Shown here: in pieces, positions 13,101 to 27,100 of the stretch
Layout of the letters: every line of letters starts with the position of its first letter
How positions within the stretch are numbered: the stretch's first letter is position 1
Origin: Hevea brasiliensis
Lineage: Eukaryota; Streptophyta; Magnoliopsida; Malpighiales; Euphorbiaceae
Assembly (NCBI RefSeq): GCF_030052815.1
Contig: NC_079498.1
Span: 96,419,378-96,483,377, forward strand
Direction: 5' to 3'
Length of the DNA stretch: 64,000 nt
Translations under genes and position numbers: made by a program
The notes under the pieces: model-generated
What the model was told of the DNA's origin: nothing
What the model saw: only the letters and a program-made list of their open reading frames with translations
The model's database searches: none

Positions 13101-16100
13101 GTTCAATGTGGAACAGCAACTTTTTAGCAAATTAAATGAGTCGCTTTTAAATAATGGGAAATTAAGAAGATGCATGGAAGATGATTATATATAAATTTAG
13201 AGCTTAAAAAGGAGGGGAAGTCCGTACGAGTGGTGTTCCTTTTAACAGGTAAAGAAACTAGCTAGGTCTTTTCAGTCTTTAGCAGCATCAGGTTTTGGCA
13301 GCCAACGGGTATGTATGTTCTTGAGTGTTAAAGATTAGAAAAAAAAAAAAATCATTCAATTATCCTTGTCTGCTTCCTTTTTGTAATTTTTAACCTTCTT
13401 AGTTAGACATTACTCATATGATGGAAAGTATAGAAAATTCTTGTACAGCTAATTCATCATGAATCACACGGATATTAGAGAGTAAAATTTACAGATAAGA
13501 TAGCCTAATATTGAAGCAAGATAAGTTATAATATTATGTGAAAAAAAAAAGATTGAATTTAATTTCACTCGAAAGGGTAACTCAAAGAGAATGAGAATTA
13601 TTCAAGTCTTATATATAGATCAAATATCTTATCTCAGATAAACGTGAGATAACAAATAGAGTAATAACCCTGTTGAGTTAAATCTTAGTTTAGCTACAAG
13701 ACCCAAGAAAAACCAAAATTGAAGGCATGAGTGCATGACTTTTGAAGAAGGATAAAATGGGAATAAAGAAATCAAAATACAGTATTTTTGCAGTAGGAAA
13801 GTGCCTGGACTGTAACACGCTGGGTGATAAAACAAGAAGGGAGAGAAACAAGCAGCAGGTTCAGGATTTTCCTTTAATTTTATATATGCTAAAGTAAAAG
13901 ATTGAAATGTTGTAACATGGGCATATAGTAGATATGGTACTGCTGTCTGCTGCTACCATCATGCATCATCTTAACTCTCAAGGCCTGCCAATCTCTAGTC
14001 TCTACGTTGCTAGGCCTATCTTTCAAAATTAGTAGTTTGATGACAATATATAGTAATCAGACGGTGAGGGTGTGAAAGTAGTATTAATCCAGTACTCCAT
14101 TTTCCTCTATGAAGACTGCAAAAAGCAAGACCTAGTTGATAATAGCGGATTCTGCCTGGAATAGAGCGTGATCGCATCTACAGGTCTTTTGTTTGTTCAA
14201 TCTTCTGCTCCCTGTCTCTGCCTTTTCCTTTTATAGTGAAGCCAATAGAGATTAAATCAATATGTGCGAGTCATTTTCAGTTGCATTTATCAGGTCAATA
14301 TGTCGATCATTTCAAATTCGGATCAGTCTTGTCAACGTGGCAGTTGTAGGTGGGCTCCACATATACTGTTGAGTCCACTGCATTGGATGAGCGTTCCATA
14401 AAGGTTTTATTTGAGCTTGCCGAAAATATACTCATTATCTAATAACTTCATTTATGTAGTTCTAAATCAAATAGTTTATTAAGTTACATTTTAAGAAATT
14501 TACAAATTACAGTTTATTAAACAATAATAACTATTTCACTAGTTATTGACTATTTTAATAATTTTTAATTATTTTACTCGCTATTTATTATTATATAGTA
14601 ATTATTTATATAGTAATTTAAAATAAAAATATAGATAAAAATTAAAATACTCTTTAAATATCTAAAAATAAAAAAAGATAACGTTTTATAAATTATTCTC
14701 TCAACCTCTAAATATTAATATAATTATTATATCACCAAACAATATAAATAAGAAAAATAATATTTTGACTAAGATTAAATTACCAAACACTATTTTAATG
14801 ATGGGTGATGAACAGAGTTTTAGTCTATTATTAAACCAAGCAATATGTTTATTAAAAACTCAATACATAAATAAATAAATAAATATATATATTTTATAAA
14901 ATATATTTTATTTTAAATTATAATGAATTAAGTTTAGATAAAAATTTTAATTAACTTCATATATTAAAAGGGTAAATTCAAATATTAATGTAGTTGCAAT
15001 ACATTCTAATTAATTTGACCCCTTTATTAGGGAGGAGAGAGAGAGAGAATAGAGAAGTTTGGTAAGAGTGAGAGCACGTGAAGAGGTATAAAATAAGTGG
15101 GAAGTGGCGCATGTTGAAGTTAGGAAGTAAATAAGAAAGAAGAAGTGATAATAGTGTAGGGGAAGTGAAGGGCAAAGAGAGAAACATGTCGCAGCAAAAA
15201 GGTGGTGACAATGTAGTGGGTTGTGCTCACGATAACCGTTAAAATGATAGGCCAATGCATTTGCATGTCGGTCAATTATTATTATTATTATTTTTTAAAA
15301 AAAATAATATTTTCTGTTTAATTATATGTGTGGATTAAAGTAATCACGTATACACCTCCATACTCTGAATTTCTACTTGGTAATGGCAGACCATTCTTTT
15401 GATTGGGGAGACCAATCCTTCTCCCATTGGTATTCACAATTATAACTTGTCTCTCTTCTACATCAACATCTTTAATTTTTTTTTTTTATGTTAATCATTC
15501 ATATATTTTTAATTAATATTGTTCCTCTCTCTTGCTAATTAAGCATGTTTTGTTTTACATAGATTGGAGAGCTTCTTAAGAAAATAAATCATATTTAACA
15601 CACCCTTATAAATTAATTCAAGAGATATAAGTACTCAAGATTTTACAAGTAATAAATTATTTTCAGGGTTGAAAATTTTATTTAAGTCAAATCGAATTAT
15701 TAAAATTAAATTATTATATTTTAAAAATTAAATTGAATCGAAATATATAAAAAATCGTATCGATTGATTTTTAGACTTTGATGAATTTTTAATTTAGACT
15801 TGATTTTTAAGTTATTTGATTTGATTTTGATTTTTATTTGAATCTAATAATTATTAATTAATAAAATTAAATAATTTATAAATATAAAATTATAGATAAT
15901 ATATAAATTTCTTATAAAAATAAAGTAATTCGATTTGATTTGATTCAATTGATTTTTTTAAAACTAAATTAAAATAAAATAATTAAAATTCTTAAAATTA
16001 AAAACTAAACTGAATGAAATTATTTTAAAATTTAAATTAAATTATTAAATTTAAATAATTTAATTTAATTTATTCAATTTAAATTAAATAATATTCATCT

Positions 16101-17001
16101 CTTATCTATATTCTAAATTAGTATGAGGTATTAACATAATCTTATTATACTTAGAATCGAATAGTTATAACGTAAAATATTTATAAAAATTTAATATTAA
16201 TTAAAATTTTAATAATATTTTTAAAAAATAAATTAAATCTAATTTATTTTCAAAAATTAATTCTAAAACAAAAAAAAACTCAAAATTTTATAAATAGCAT
16301 ATTATCTCCATCACATATCAATTTGAGATAGAGGGTTCTCTTATATTAATGATTTTTTAAAAATTTTAATTGGAAGTATATGTGTTTTAAATGTTGACTG
16401 CAAGAATTGAAATGGAAATGTCCTATCAAAATAGCGGAAGGGCATTGCCATTCTCTGGTGTGGGACATATATTCTGACCCGCCAGTTGATGGGCGGCGGG
16501 TACGGTGACGGCGGTGCCAACACTCACCTGGTTTGGGTCCCACGTTCAAGTGAAAATTACCTGTAACTAAAAACAAAATAAACTTCATTTTTAGATTTTG
16601 TTTTCATGCAAAAATGAAAGATTTTTATTCGTTGTTTTTTTAATTTAATATTTTTCTATGTTCAGGAGAGAAAAAAATAATTAAAGAAATAATTATTAAA
16701 AAATAAATTTAAAAGTGATTTTTTTAATTTAATTTAATTATTAAAGTCATATTATTTATTTTATAGATTTAGATTAAAATATTTATATTTTAATTTTTTT
16801 TATTAAAAAAGTAATTAATCTTATTTTTTATTTAGAAAAATATTATTTTGTTTTAGCTTTTTATTTGAGCTAATTGATGTAATTAATAATGAGATAAATA
16901 ATAATGAATGTTTTTAATTTAGGAAATCATGTTTTGTTGTTGTTCAAGTTGAGAGCAAAAGTCTGACGCAACACAACCTACTTTAATTATATATTTTTTT
17001 A

Positions 17002-17035
<34 letters not shown>
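17002..17035. repeat. (AAT)n microsatellite
   Basis: About eleven consecutive AAT triplets in intergenic sequence. Confidence 0.95.
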
Positions 17036-17036
<1 letters not shown>

Positions 17037-17483
17037 AGCCGTTTAAGCAAACGACATGTCATGAGCGCTTTTCCCAGGCTTTTGTCTTTCACATCTGGCA
17101 GCTTACGTTAGCCCAGCGTTGACTGCTTTTTGACCTTTCTTTTTATTTATTTATTTTACGGTTTTATCAACAGTGCCTTTAATTAGCCATGCCTTATCTT
17201 GTCTTTTTCCCACCTCACCAAAGCTGGTCGGTCAAGATTTACATCAGAATCTATAAATCGCTGAATAAATTTCAAATTTTTGTACTTATTTTAATTTTAT
17301 AAATTTACATCAAATTTTCATGTTAAATTAATTCGATTGATAAAATTTATTTTAAATATTTTTTATATTATTAATATTAGTAATTATTTTTAAATTAATA
17401 AAAATATTATTTTAATTTATGTCTTCTTTATATTAATTAATTATTCTTGATATACCATAAAATAAAATGAGTTCCTAATAGGG

Positions 17484-18206
17484 TGACACATGTACACTTT
17501 ACATAAAAAAGTCGGAAGAGTTCTCAATACACGAAAGAGAGGATGTAAAAGAACCCGTATCGCCACTAAAGAGGTCGTTTACCCTGAAAACTATCAGAGG
17601 CGATCACATTGTGATCATGAGTTACGAAAATGAGTTAGATCATATATACTTACCTAAATTTCAAAATTACGCGTGCCATACAAGCACCCTAAATCGAAAA
17701 GATCTACAAAGACCAATGCTAAACCCAAAAGAATACAACCAGAGCAAAGTAAAATATAGATTATAGGTCTCTAACATTCTGATCGACTAAAAGGGGAATT
17801 ACCTATACTAACAAGTTGGCATGAATACATATCTCCCACAAAAACAAGTCGGATAGGTAAATATAAAAGTCCGACTGACTATTAACTGTCACCATTAACT
17901 CAAGTATGTCATGATTGTCAATGTCTTGAAGATCACTTGATTCGACCCCAAGGCGAATATCATTGATTTAGACAAGCCATTTGCATGACTCTACACGTGT
18001 TAGATAAATATTAACTTTCTAACTATATAAATACGGGTCATCCTCTAATAGGGGAATCAAATTTCACCTAGCCTCCATTATGCCTCAGTAGAATCCTCCC
18101 CAAAAAAAAGCTACTCCAATAGTAGGAGGAAGAAAAACAGACGTATTAAGCCGAAGTACATTTATTCATTCTTATTAATCCAAATCTCAAGATACACATG
18201 TCAACA
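17484..18206 (+). mobile_element. Possible solo LTR or LTR-like fragment
   Basis: This roughly 720 bp block is much less AT-rich than its surroundings. It begins TGACACATGT and ends near ACACATGTCA, as LTR ends do. It contains a TATA-like stretch (CTATATAAATACGGG, about 18022-18036) about 170 bp from its right end, as expected for an LTR promoter. No flanking 5-bp duplication was found and no internal retroelement domains adjoin it, so a solo LTR is only the best guess. Confidence 0.3.
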
Positions 18207-21162
18207 CCTCATAATCCTACCATTTACTGAGTTATCAATTCTTATAATGTATTTCCAATTTTAACTTGATATATGCTATTCTTATTTATTTTTAAATGTC
18301 ACAATTGAATTTTTTTTATCTAAAATTATATGTTGCATTTAGAATATCAAAGAGCATTAACTTTTTTTTTTTAAAAATTTATCCATTATCTCTATTAAAT
18401 ATAATAAATGTTTATAAATTTTTTAAAAGTAATAAATTAGAGTAATTAGATGAGATAAACGGTAATTTAATCAATTATTAATATATTTTTATAAAAATAA
18501 AGTTGTCCAGTCATTTCCTTAATCATTGTATAAGATTCAAATGTGAATAGACAGTGGGAGCATATAAATTTTTTTTTTATATTATTTACACTTATTTTAT
18601 TTTTAAATTGCTTAGTTTTGTTTTTAATTTAATAAGTCTTAAATTTGAAATAAAACAACGAGAAATGTATAAATTAAAAGTATAAGTAAAGGGAAATTTA
18701 AAAAAATAAAATAACAATATTAAAAGGATATTGCTTAATTATTAAATATTTCTCTATCAATATAATATTTGCCAAAATTAATGAAAATATTAAATTATTG
18801 AATAAATTAATAAAGTTAAAAAAATTGACTAATATTGATGCTGAGCAAAAAGTTTTAAATTGATTTTTTTAATTAATGAATTCATTTATTTTAATTAAAT
18901 TTATTATTAAAATTAAAAATAATATAAAACTTTTATAATCAAATTGATAAAATTAAAAATTTAACTAAAATTGAAAAACTTATAAAGAAAATATTGGCTT
19001 GATTCGTTTAAATTCAATGAATTCTTAACTTCCTATGTTATAAAAAATATATTTAATCATTAAATTACTTAGATAATAACACTAATTGATTAAATTTTAA
19101 AATCATTACATTCCACAAAAAAATAAAAAATATGTAAAAAAGAAAAATAAAATTATTTGTTAATAAAAATTGGGGATAAATTTTAAGAGTTATCCCTTAA
19201 CTTGAGGGGTTGTAATAAAATTGTTTATTAACTTAAAAAGTAAGATTTTTCTAATTTTCAAAGGCCGGTTATGCAATTTAGAATAACAGTAATATGAATA
19301 ATTTTTTCTTCTTTATGTAAAAGTGATAAAATTAGTTATAATTTTTTTAAATTAATAAAAAAAAATATTAATTATATAAAATAATAAAATACTCAATATA
19401 TAATATCTTGTTAAAAGGTCTCTCCTTAAAATTTTTTTTTATGTTATCGTTGCTTTGAACTATTTATATTAATGTGTTACTTATAAATCTATTACAAAAA
19501 ATTAAAATAATTTTATGATATAAAATTTTAAAATTTAAAAAATTTTATATTATATTTTAAATTTTAAAATAATTTTATTACAACTCTTAAAATTTAAGAA
19601 TAATTATTAAAATTTATCTAAAATTAGATGGTGTTTTCATAAAAAAAAATAAACAGAAAATGAGGTGTAAAGTGATAAGTCAAAGTGTTGAAAAATCTTA
19701 GGTGTGTGGCTTCATTATCAATGCAAATGAAATATATTTTTCATAAAAATAAAATAAAAAATAAAAGTTTGTGGTCCGACGGTAGCAACGTCTGAGACTG
19801 AGAGATTGTGTTTGGACAATGTCATGAGGGAATGTCTGTCTGTTTGTTGCTTCTTCCATTGTTTGATATCTTCATGTTTGCATTTCACATGTTATTTACT
19901 AATTAATTATTAATTAAATACATGTGCCTTACACACTTAATTATTCTTCTTGTTACCCACAAAACCATACAAGCATTTAACAACTTAAATCAAAAGTAAT
20001 ATAAAATATTTTATTATCAATAACCTTTAGTTTATCAATATAAAATCATCTTTAAAGATGTGAAATTTTGACTGCGAATTCTAATTAATTCAATTAAAAT
20101 AATTATGTGAAATGTTAAATAATCATCTCACTAAGATAAATCAAGTTAAAAATATCTTTGTTGATATATTTATTTAAAGTAAAATGGTGATTTGTGTTTT
20201 TTGTTTGTGTGTATTGATGTTAATAGGAATATAAATATATGCAAGTGAGAAAGATTCCATGATATTGAAGAGGGTTTGAAGAGACAAAGATGTCTGAAAC
20301 AAGGATTTGAAGTTGGTTCCCTAAACCAGGCACTTAGTTGTGCTAGTTTGAGTCCTAAGTTAAAAGTTTCAAGACTTGGTTACAATCCCAAAACCATGGG
20401 AACTCGCTCTGAGTGTTTCTTTTTTGACCAAAATTGGTCAGAGAGGTATTGATGGACTTGGTGCTGTCCATGTTACAGCAAAAGGACTAGACAACGCTCT
20501 GAACACAGTTCTAACAGAAAGCCAAACATGCTCATGGCTCATAAAGCTCTATTGGCACGTCATCTACACGTGATTCTTTCATCACCACCGTCCTTTTGTC
20601 CTTTTAACATTATCAATGTCCCCACTCATTCTTTTTTCTCTTTGCCTGGCAAGGGATTAGGATTTGTGGCGTTGAGTTCAATATTCTAATCCTTTGAAAT
20701 TGATATGCAGAACATAATCCTAACAAGCCAATCCTTGTATTAGATAGCAAGTCAATGATTGCATTAACTCTGTGATATTGGAGTCAAGCTTGGTGGTACT
20801 GAAATCATCTCCAAAATCGTTAGATTTCAAGTATCAGTCAAAGCCAATTATATGGCCAATGCAAATCCCACAAGGAATTTGGACACAAGCGGAACAATCA
20901 GCAGGGAATGAAGCCACAAACCAGTAAGCCAGTAATCAAGAGTCTAACTAAATCAATTCATATATATTTATCAATTGAACAATCCATAGAAATTGTTGAA
21001 ACGCCAGCAGTTGACTTATAAGTTACAAACATTTACTATGTGCAAATCTAATTATATGTATGATCAAAGGCACATGGGTAACTAAAAAGCTACATTAGTT
21101 TTCTGAAATCTCTCATGTTTCCTTGGCAAAACCTTCTCCACTGCAAGCAGCCATAAAAAATT

Positions 21163-24100
21163 CTATTGCCGGGAAATTGGCAACGATGATGGTTGGCTGT
21201 ACAAATTACCATCTGAACCCTGATAACTTGCGTATGAATTTGATGGGGGCAATGTAAAGGGTGCAATACCAGTCATTTGAGTTCCGACTCCCGAGTACCC
21301 AGGCAAGGAAGGTGGTTGCTGCTGGGACATGCTGTAGCCGTATGGCACAGCATTTATTGATCCAGCAGTCTGCATGTACTGGGGAATTGAATATGGTGGC
21401 ATAGGTGGTAGTGGAGGCGGTGGTGGAGGTGATGATGGGGGAGGTGGTGGATCATTTGAAGTTAATTGCTGACCAGTGTTTGCCACTTGGAAAGATTCAG
21501 GATGTTGGAAAGGAGCGAGTGGTTGCTGTGGGGGATTTTGGGTTGGTATATAAGGCTGGTCTTTCTCGAGCTTAGCCCTCTTTTCAGAGGGGTATTCACC
21601 AGATGATTCTTTTATTGGATTGCCAATGACACCTTCAGATGCAAGTGAAGAGAGGACATAAGAAAGCATCTCGGCTGAGGATGTCGATGCAGTTAATTTT
21701 GCTGCCACTGCAGCTGCTGCAGATCTACGGGGATCTTCCTCAATTTGGCCAGTTTTTTCAGGGAAAGATACCTGCCGTGCATACATTGCTGGAGCGGATT
21801 GTTCCCTGTCTCCAGGTATAAAGCTTTGAGATGCAATGGAAGTTTTTACTTCCTTCAAACCTTGCTCAGCAACTAACTGCACAGTATTGGAACGCAGCAA
21901 CTGCTGGCAGACATTACTAGCATGTTCTGACTGGGACTGAGCAGCCTGCAATACATATGGAAGGAAGACCAGAAACATGTTGGTTACCACAGAAAAAAAT
22001 GCCATACTCGCTGGTTATCAGAGTGTTTATTAAAGGTTAAAAATTTGTAAAGCATTTTACATTTACTAAACAGATTTGGAAGCTGAACTTTAAAACTTAT
22101 TTGTGTTAGTATATTACTGTTTTAAGGGAAGACTCGCGAAGCCAAAGTCAAAAGAGAAAAGTTAAAGACAAAGGGTGACTTCTTTAAATTTCAATTAGCA
22201 GGCCACTGATAATTTGCCAACACATAAATATCAGGGCATACCATATGAACTTATCAACTGCCAATGCCAATGTGATAAAATATAGAAGCAAACTGAAGCA
22301 GGAATAATTCCAATTTACCTATACTTTCATATCAGGTGTCCAAAAAATTCTAGGGAAGCTTAAACCAAGCAGTGTGGAGTAGTTAGAAACCTGTATAGCT
22401 AGCTCTTCCAAAACATTCAACTCAGGAAATCGTAGTAAAAAGTCAAAGATCTGGCTATTAATTGTTTTGGAAAAGCAAGAAACATACACACCAGGACCTT
22501 TAAATTAAGCATATTCTACATATTATCCAGGAAATTCCAAGCATTAGTGGTATTCATAATTCAAACAAATCAGAGAGACGTTTCCAGTGACAATTTATCA
22601 CTATGTCATAGGAATAAGCAATATTAATAGCCAACTTAAGCAGTGCATGTGCAAGATGTCAAACCTGAAGTTGATTGCGAATTTGTTCCAGCTTGGATTC
22701 CTGTTGCAAAATAATTTCCACTTCAATATACTTGCATTAAATTATTTTAATTATGCAAACATTCTTTGTTTCTATGGAATAGTTTGCCTAACCAACCTGC
22801 TCCTGCAGAGCTTCTCTCAGATGAGACACGAGACTTGCCCTTGATGATTCAATGACTCTCAGTTTTTCAATGCTGTCCCTCAAAATAACGTGCTGCCCTT
22901 GCAGCTCTTCCACAAATGAAGCTTCATGGAATTGTCCTGTTCCAAAAAGGGACAGCAAAGGAAAAAGCGCAGCAAGAAGAATTCATGGACCATTAGGAAC
23001 TTTAAATGCAGATTTTTTTTCAAGTAAAGAAAAAAAAATTAGTGACATCCACCAAATGAAGATTGAATCAAAACTACAAAACGCTTTCTCAGAAAGTATT
23101 CATCCAAGTTCAAACCAATCAATTCATGACAATGTAAAATCAAGCTCCTTATCAATGCATGAGCAACAAAATAACATTCTGTATTCACCAACCCTATATC
23201 TGGGTCCAGATTAACTAGATGACTTTAATTAGTACACTTGTCTTAATCATTGACAACATTTATTACTTTGAGAAGCAAGCCAATGGAGTCTAAATGAAGG
23301 GGCTAACTCTCTAGGCTAAAAAAATCAGATGCTCCTCACTTCATGCAATGGAACTTATGGAAGAATAATCATAAAGGCCAATAATACGTCTACTTTCCAT
23401 ATAGTTAAATATAAGTTGTTTGTCATATTGTAGAAGTCAAACAATAAAAATTCAAATATCCAAGCAATATATGGATATCCCAACAGAATACATATAATTC
23501 CTCAATACACGTACAGCATTAAAAAATATTCAACACTTAATTGTTTAAGCTTGTTTGATAATATTTATTTTTCAGTTCTTAATTATTTAGGCCCATCACT
23601 ATGGCTCTTGTTCACTACTATTACCAACACAACCATCACACCAAACCACTATCATAGCTACAGCCAACCCCACAAATGACAATGTGCTGCTATTACCATC
23701 TTGCTCAACTAGCACCACCACCATTATTCTGATTACCAACATGGTGATCATTCACTAGTACCATAATTATTACCCAACCACCACAATCACACATCATCTA
23801 TTGCCTCATCTACCATCAAAATTAACACCTGTACCACCACTTCCAAACATTATTCCCACAATAATAATCATTCCAACTAACAAAAATTAAATTCCTAACG
23901 TTTAGTTTTTTTTTTTTAAGCATTTATGAATTCAGTTATAATTCAGATCTTAATATTTTCAGTTTTATAATTATTTAACCCTTAAATTTTCAGCACTTAA
24001 TCTTCAATTTTACCAAATGTTGTCTTAACAATAACAACAACTGAACCTTAATTCCAAACGAGTTAAGGTTAGCTATATGGATCATTTTCGCTATTCAGCT

Positions 24101-27100
24101 CTAACTGAAACCAATTTTGCATCAATATTCAAAAATTATAAATTTTTCATACTATTTCTTTCCACATCATTTTAGTTCCTCTTTCCCTTCCCACTAATTC
24201 CATCACTAACTTATTACCCTTCTATATTTTTTTACTTTTATAAGGATATCATCTGAGCCACAAACTCTCCACATCTTCATATTCTTTATAGTCACTTTAA
24301 CAAACCTGATTTTATGAGCGTAGTTAAGGTGTTCTTTAAAAGGAACATTAAGGTCTGTAAAGTCATCCTCATGATTCGCTTAATGATTAAAATAGCATCT
24401 CCATCTCTTTCTGATCTCACTATCTCTTGATAAAATTTGTTGATTATTATTTTTAATGCACTTGACCTGATTCAGATCTCTATCCATTTTTTCCTTCAGC
24501 CGTGATAGCTTGAACATCTACTATTGTAAAAATTGACTAAAGATTTACCATGAGCCTAGCTAACCACTTTCTTAGCTTCTCTCCTTGCCAACTTATATTT
24601 CTCAAAAACCTCTCATATTTTGCCATTGCTACTTTCTTAATGCAACTCGCCATCGCGTTGCATGCAGTATCAACGTTATCATATAAATTCCATACACCTA
24701 TCAATAGCTTCCCCTTAAAAAGTTATTTGGTGTGTGCCTTTTAGGTTCTACCATTGAGTTCTATATTGCATAAATCTCTTTTTCGTCTTAACTTCGCTCT
24801 TTATCTTCACATCTAAAACCACTTGCCCACTAAGTAGTTAGAGCCTCACCAGAGATAAATTTTGTCTTAACATGCAAACAAAAAGTACATTTTTATTAGG
24901 AATTTCAACAAAGGCATAAATGATTAGACATAAGTTACCTGAATTAATATTGACACCAATTTCCTTCTCAGCTTTCTCAAGAGAGCTAATAGCATTCCTA
25001 CATTTGTTTATTATAATATCTTCATCCACCTGGCCACCATGAACGACTTGATAACCTGCAATTATCTTGTCTAGTGTACTTCCAGAAATTCCAGGAGGCT
25101 GTTTCTATAGAAAAACGAGAGATCATTATAGACTTGTAGTCCTCAAACCAAATACAAAATATAACTGTGGAGAAAAGTTTCAATCAGCACAATGCAATTT
25201 ACCTGTTTGAAGCCTATAGTCTTTCCATTTCTGTTACTACTATCTGAGTGCTTTCCCACAAGTTCTTCCTTGAGAATTTGCCCACGGGAACCAAAAACTT
25301 TTCTGTCTTCCCATATGCCAATCTGCATGCCAAAATAATAAAGTGGACCATAATATGTACAGCGAACTAATTACAACATAATTTATTCAAGAAGTTCATA
25401 CATAATCAAGCATAAATTTAAATACAAGTGCACGTGTCATGTATCTCACAAAATGGGGAAGATTTTTCTCCCAACAACTCTAGACACAAAGTGAGAATCT
25501 TGAACAAAACAAGAAGAAGCATTAGATCATGCTGTCAAAAACATTATTCGAATAATGTTGCAAGACATGATTGAAACTAAAATGACATGTTCAAAGCAAT
25601 TTAACTATACTGGTAGAGAGATCTCCACACTATCTCTTTCTTTCAGTGATTCAGCAATTAACCCTCACTTGTGAGTAGTAAATAGTACTATAATGGGATT
25701 AACAATTAAAAAAAAATCTAAACCTTTATTCAAATTCGCAATCAGAGCCAATCATGTTTCCAATTTGTCAATTATAAACAAAACCAATATTGATATTAAT
25801 TGTAGCCAAATTTGGAAGAACCTTTCATATTGACATTAATGTAGCCAAATTTGGAAGTTCATATGCTACAATTCTAAAATTTCTAACATGGCAAATATTT
25901 TATTAAAAACATACTTTCATTTTAGCATATTATATAGTATAATTAAGTTTTTGACTATGGAAAAAATTATTAACAATATTTTAGAAAATCATTGATTATT
26001 ATTTAAAACTTCAAAAGAAAAGAAGTTCTGAATTTTTGTCCTAGTGTCTTCTCCCTTTACCTCTCTCCCTCCCCTAAAATATGCTTGCGTAAATTTTTAT
26101 AAATTAAATATGTAATGTAAGCAATTTAATAATTATGGCACATGCCATTTCATGTTAGGTTACCGTTAACAGTTTGACATTAATATAACAGGTTGTGTAT
26201 ATAATTGAAAAAATTAAGAATTGACCCTAAAAGCAAATTGGAGCAAAGGTTTGCATTTTTTTCTTTTACTAATTAAGACTAAAAATAGTACCGAATCCAA
26301 GAATTTCACGGGTAGTGACATCTTTCCACACACTAGAGGATGACTTGAAATTCTATTCATTTTATTATTGGCGATAAGGGATAAAATGGAAGAAGGGATG
26401 CATGTAATCATCCCCAACCAGTTTTTGATTAAGAATTTCCAACAATTTAGTTTCATTGCCGTAAAATATTGATGTTCAAAATTGTCACATCATAAAATAA
26501 AAAGAAATTGAAAGTGAATATATAGCAAGGGAGAGCAAAGCTAAATTGGCTTATGCCATTTTGGTGGAGGCAATCCTAAACTAAAACAATCGAACCATAC
26601 CAACACTCTTCACCACTCTCTGGGTTGGAGGAAATTTCACATGGTATCAGAGCAGGCCACAATTTGTGACCCGAAAAAGCATGGTGGACAGTGCCGCAAA
26701 AAGCCAAATCCAGGTGGATCCATAGGCTAGTAAAAAGAACTAGAATCGTAGGGTCAAGCTACAAAAGATGGGCCACTGCATGCAATATAAGTGACAACTT
26801 GATCTAAAAATTTAAATGTAGTCCAGTTGCACTTGAAGGGGGAGTATTCGAGTCCCACACTAGAAAATAACAAGAAATTGAAAGTGAATATATAGCAAGG
26901 GGGAGCCAAGCCAAATTGGCTTAAGCCATTGGTTAAGGCAACTCCGAGCTAAAACAATCAAACCATACCGATAGTCTTTAGCACTGTCTGGATCAGAGCA
27001 AATTTCACAAAAATCATGAAACATATAGATATAGAAACAAAATATAAATTTTGTAGAATTTGAAATATGAAAGTTGACCGCCCTAATGTAAATCCTATGA

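Larger units (their letters stand above)
10200..20900. other. Long AT-rich intergenic region
   Basis: About 10.7 kb without a supportable protein-coding gene. It is mostly A/T-rich sequence with old, blurred repeats. Stretches at 11380-11640, 12360-12740 and 15660-16090 repeat short words such as GATTTGATT, AAATTGAAATT and AACCGTTGAACCGG, typical of worn non-autonomous elements. Short AAT/ATT microsatellites occur near 10870-10889, 15276-15291 and 17002-17034. The least AT-rich segments are about 13000-14400 and 17480-18230; the latter is listed separately. No tRNA, rRNA or convincing hairpin RNA was recognised. Confidence 0.5.

Noticed and set aside
17479..18210. Target duplication around the possible solo LTR
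   Set aside because: No matching 5-bp words were found for any plausible choice of ends, so the element call is kept at low confidence.
20376..20573. Short open frame near 20.4 kb
   Set aside because: No ATG at its start, no recognisable motif and no splice context; treated as chance.
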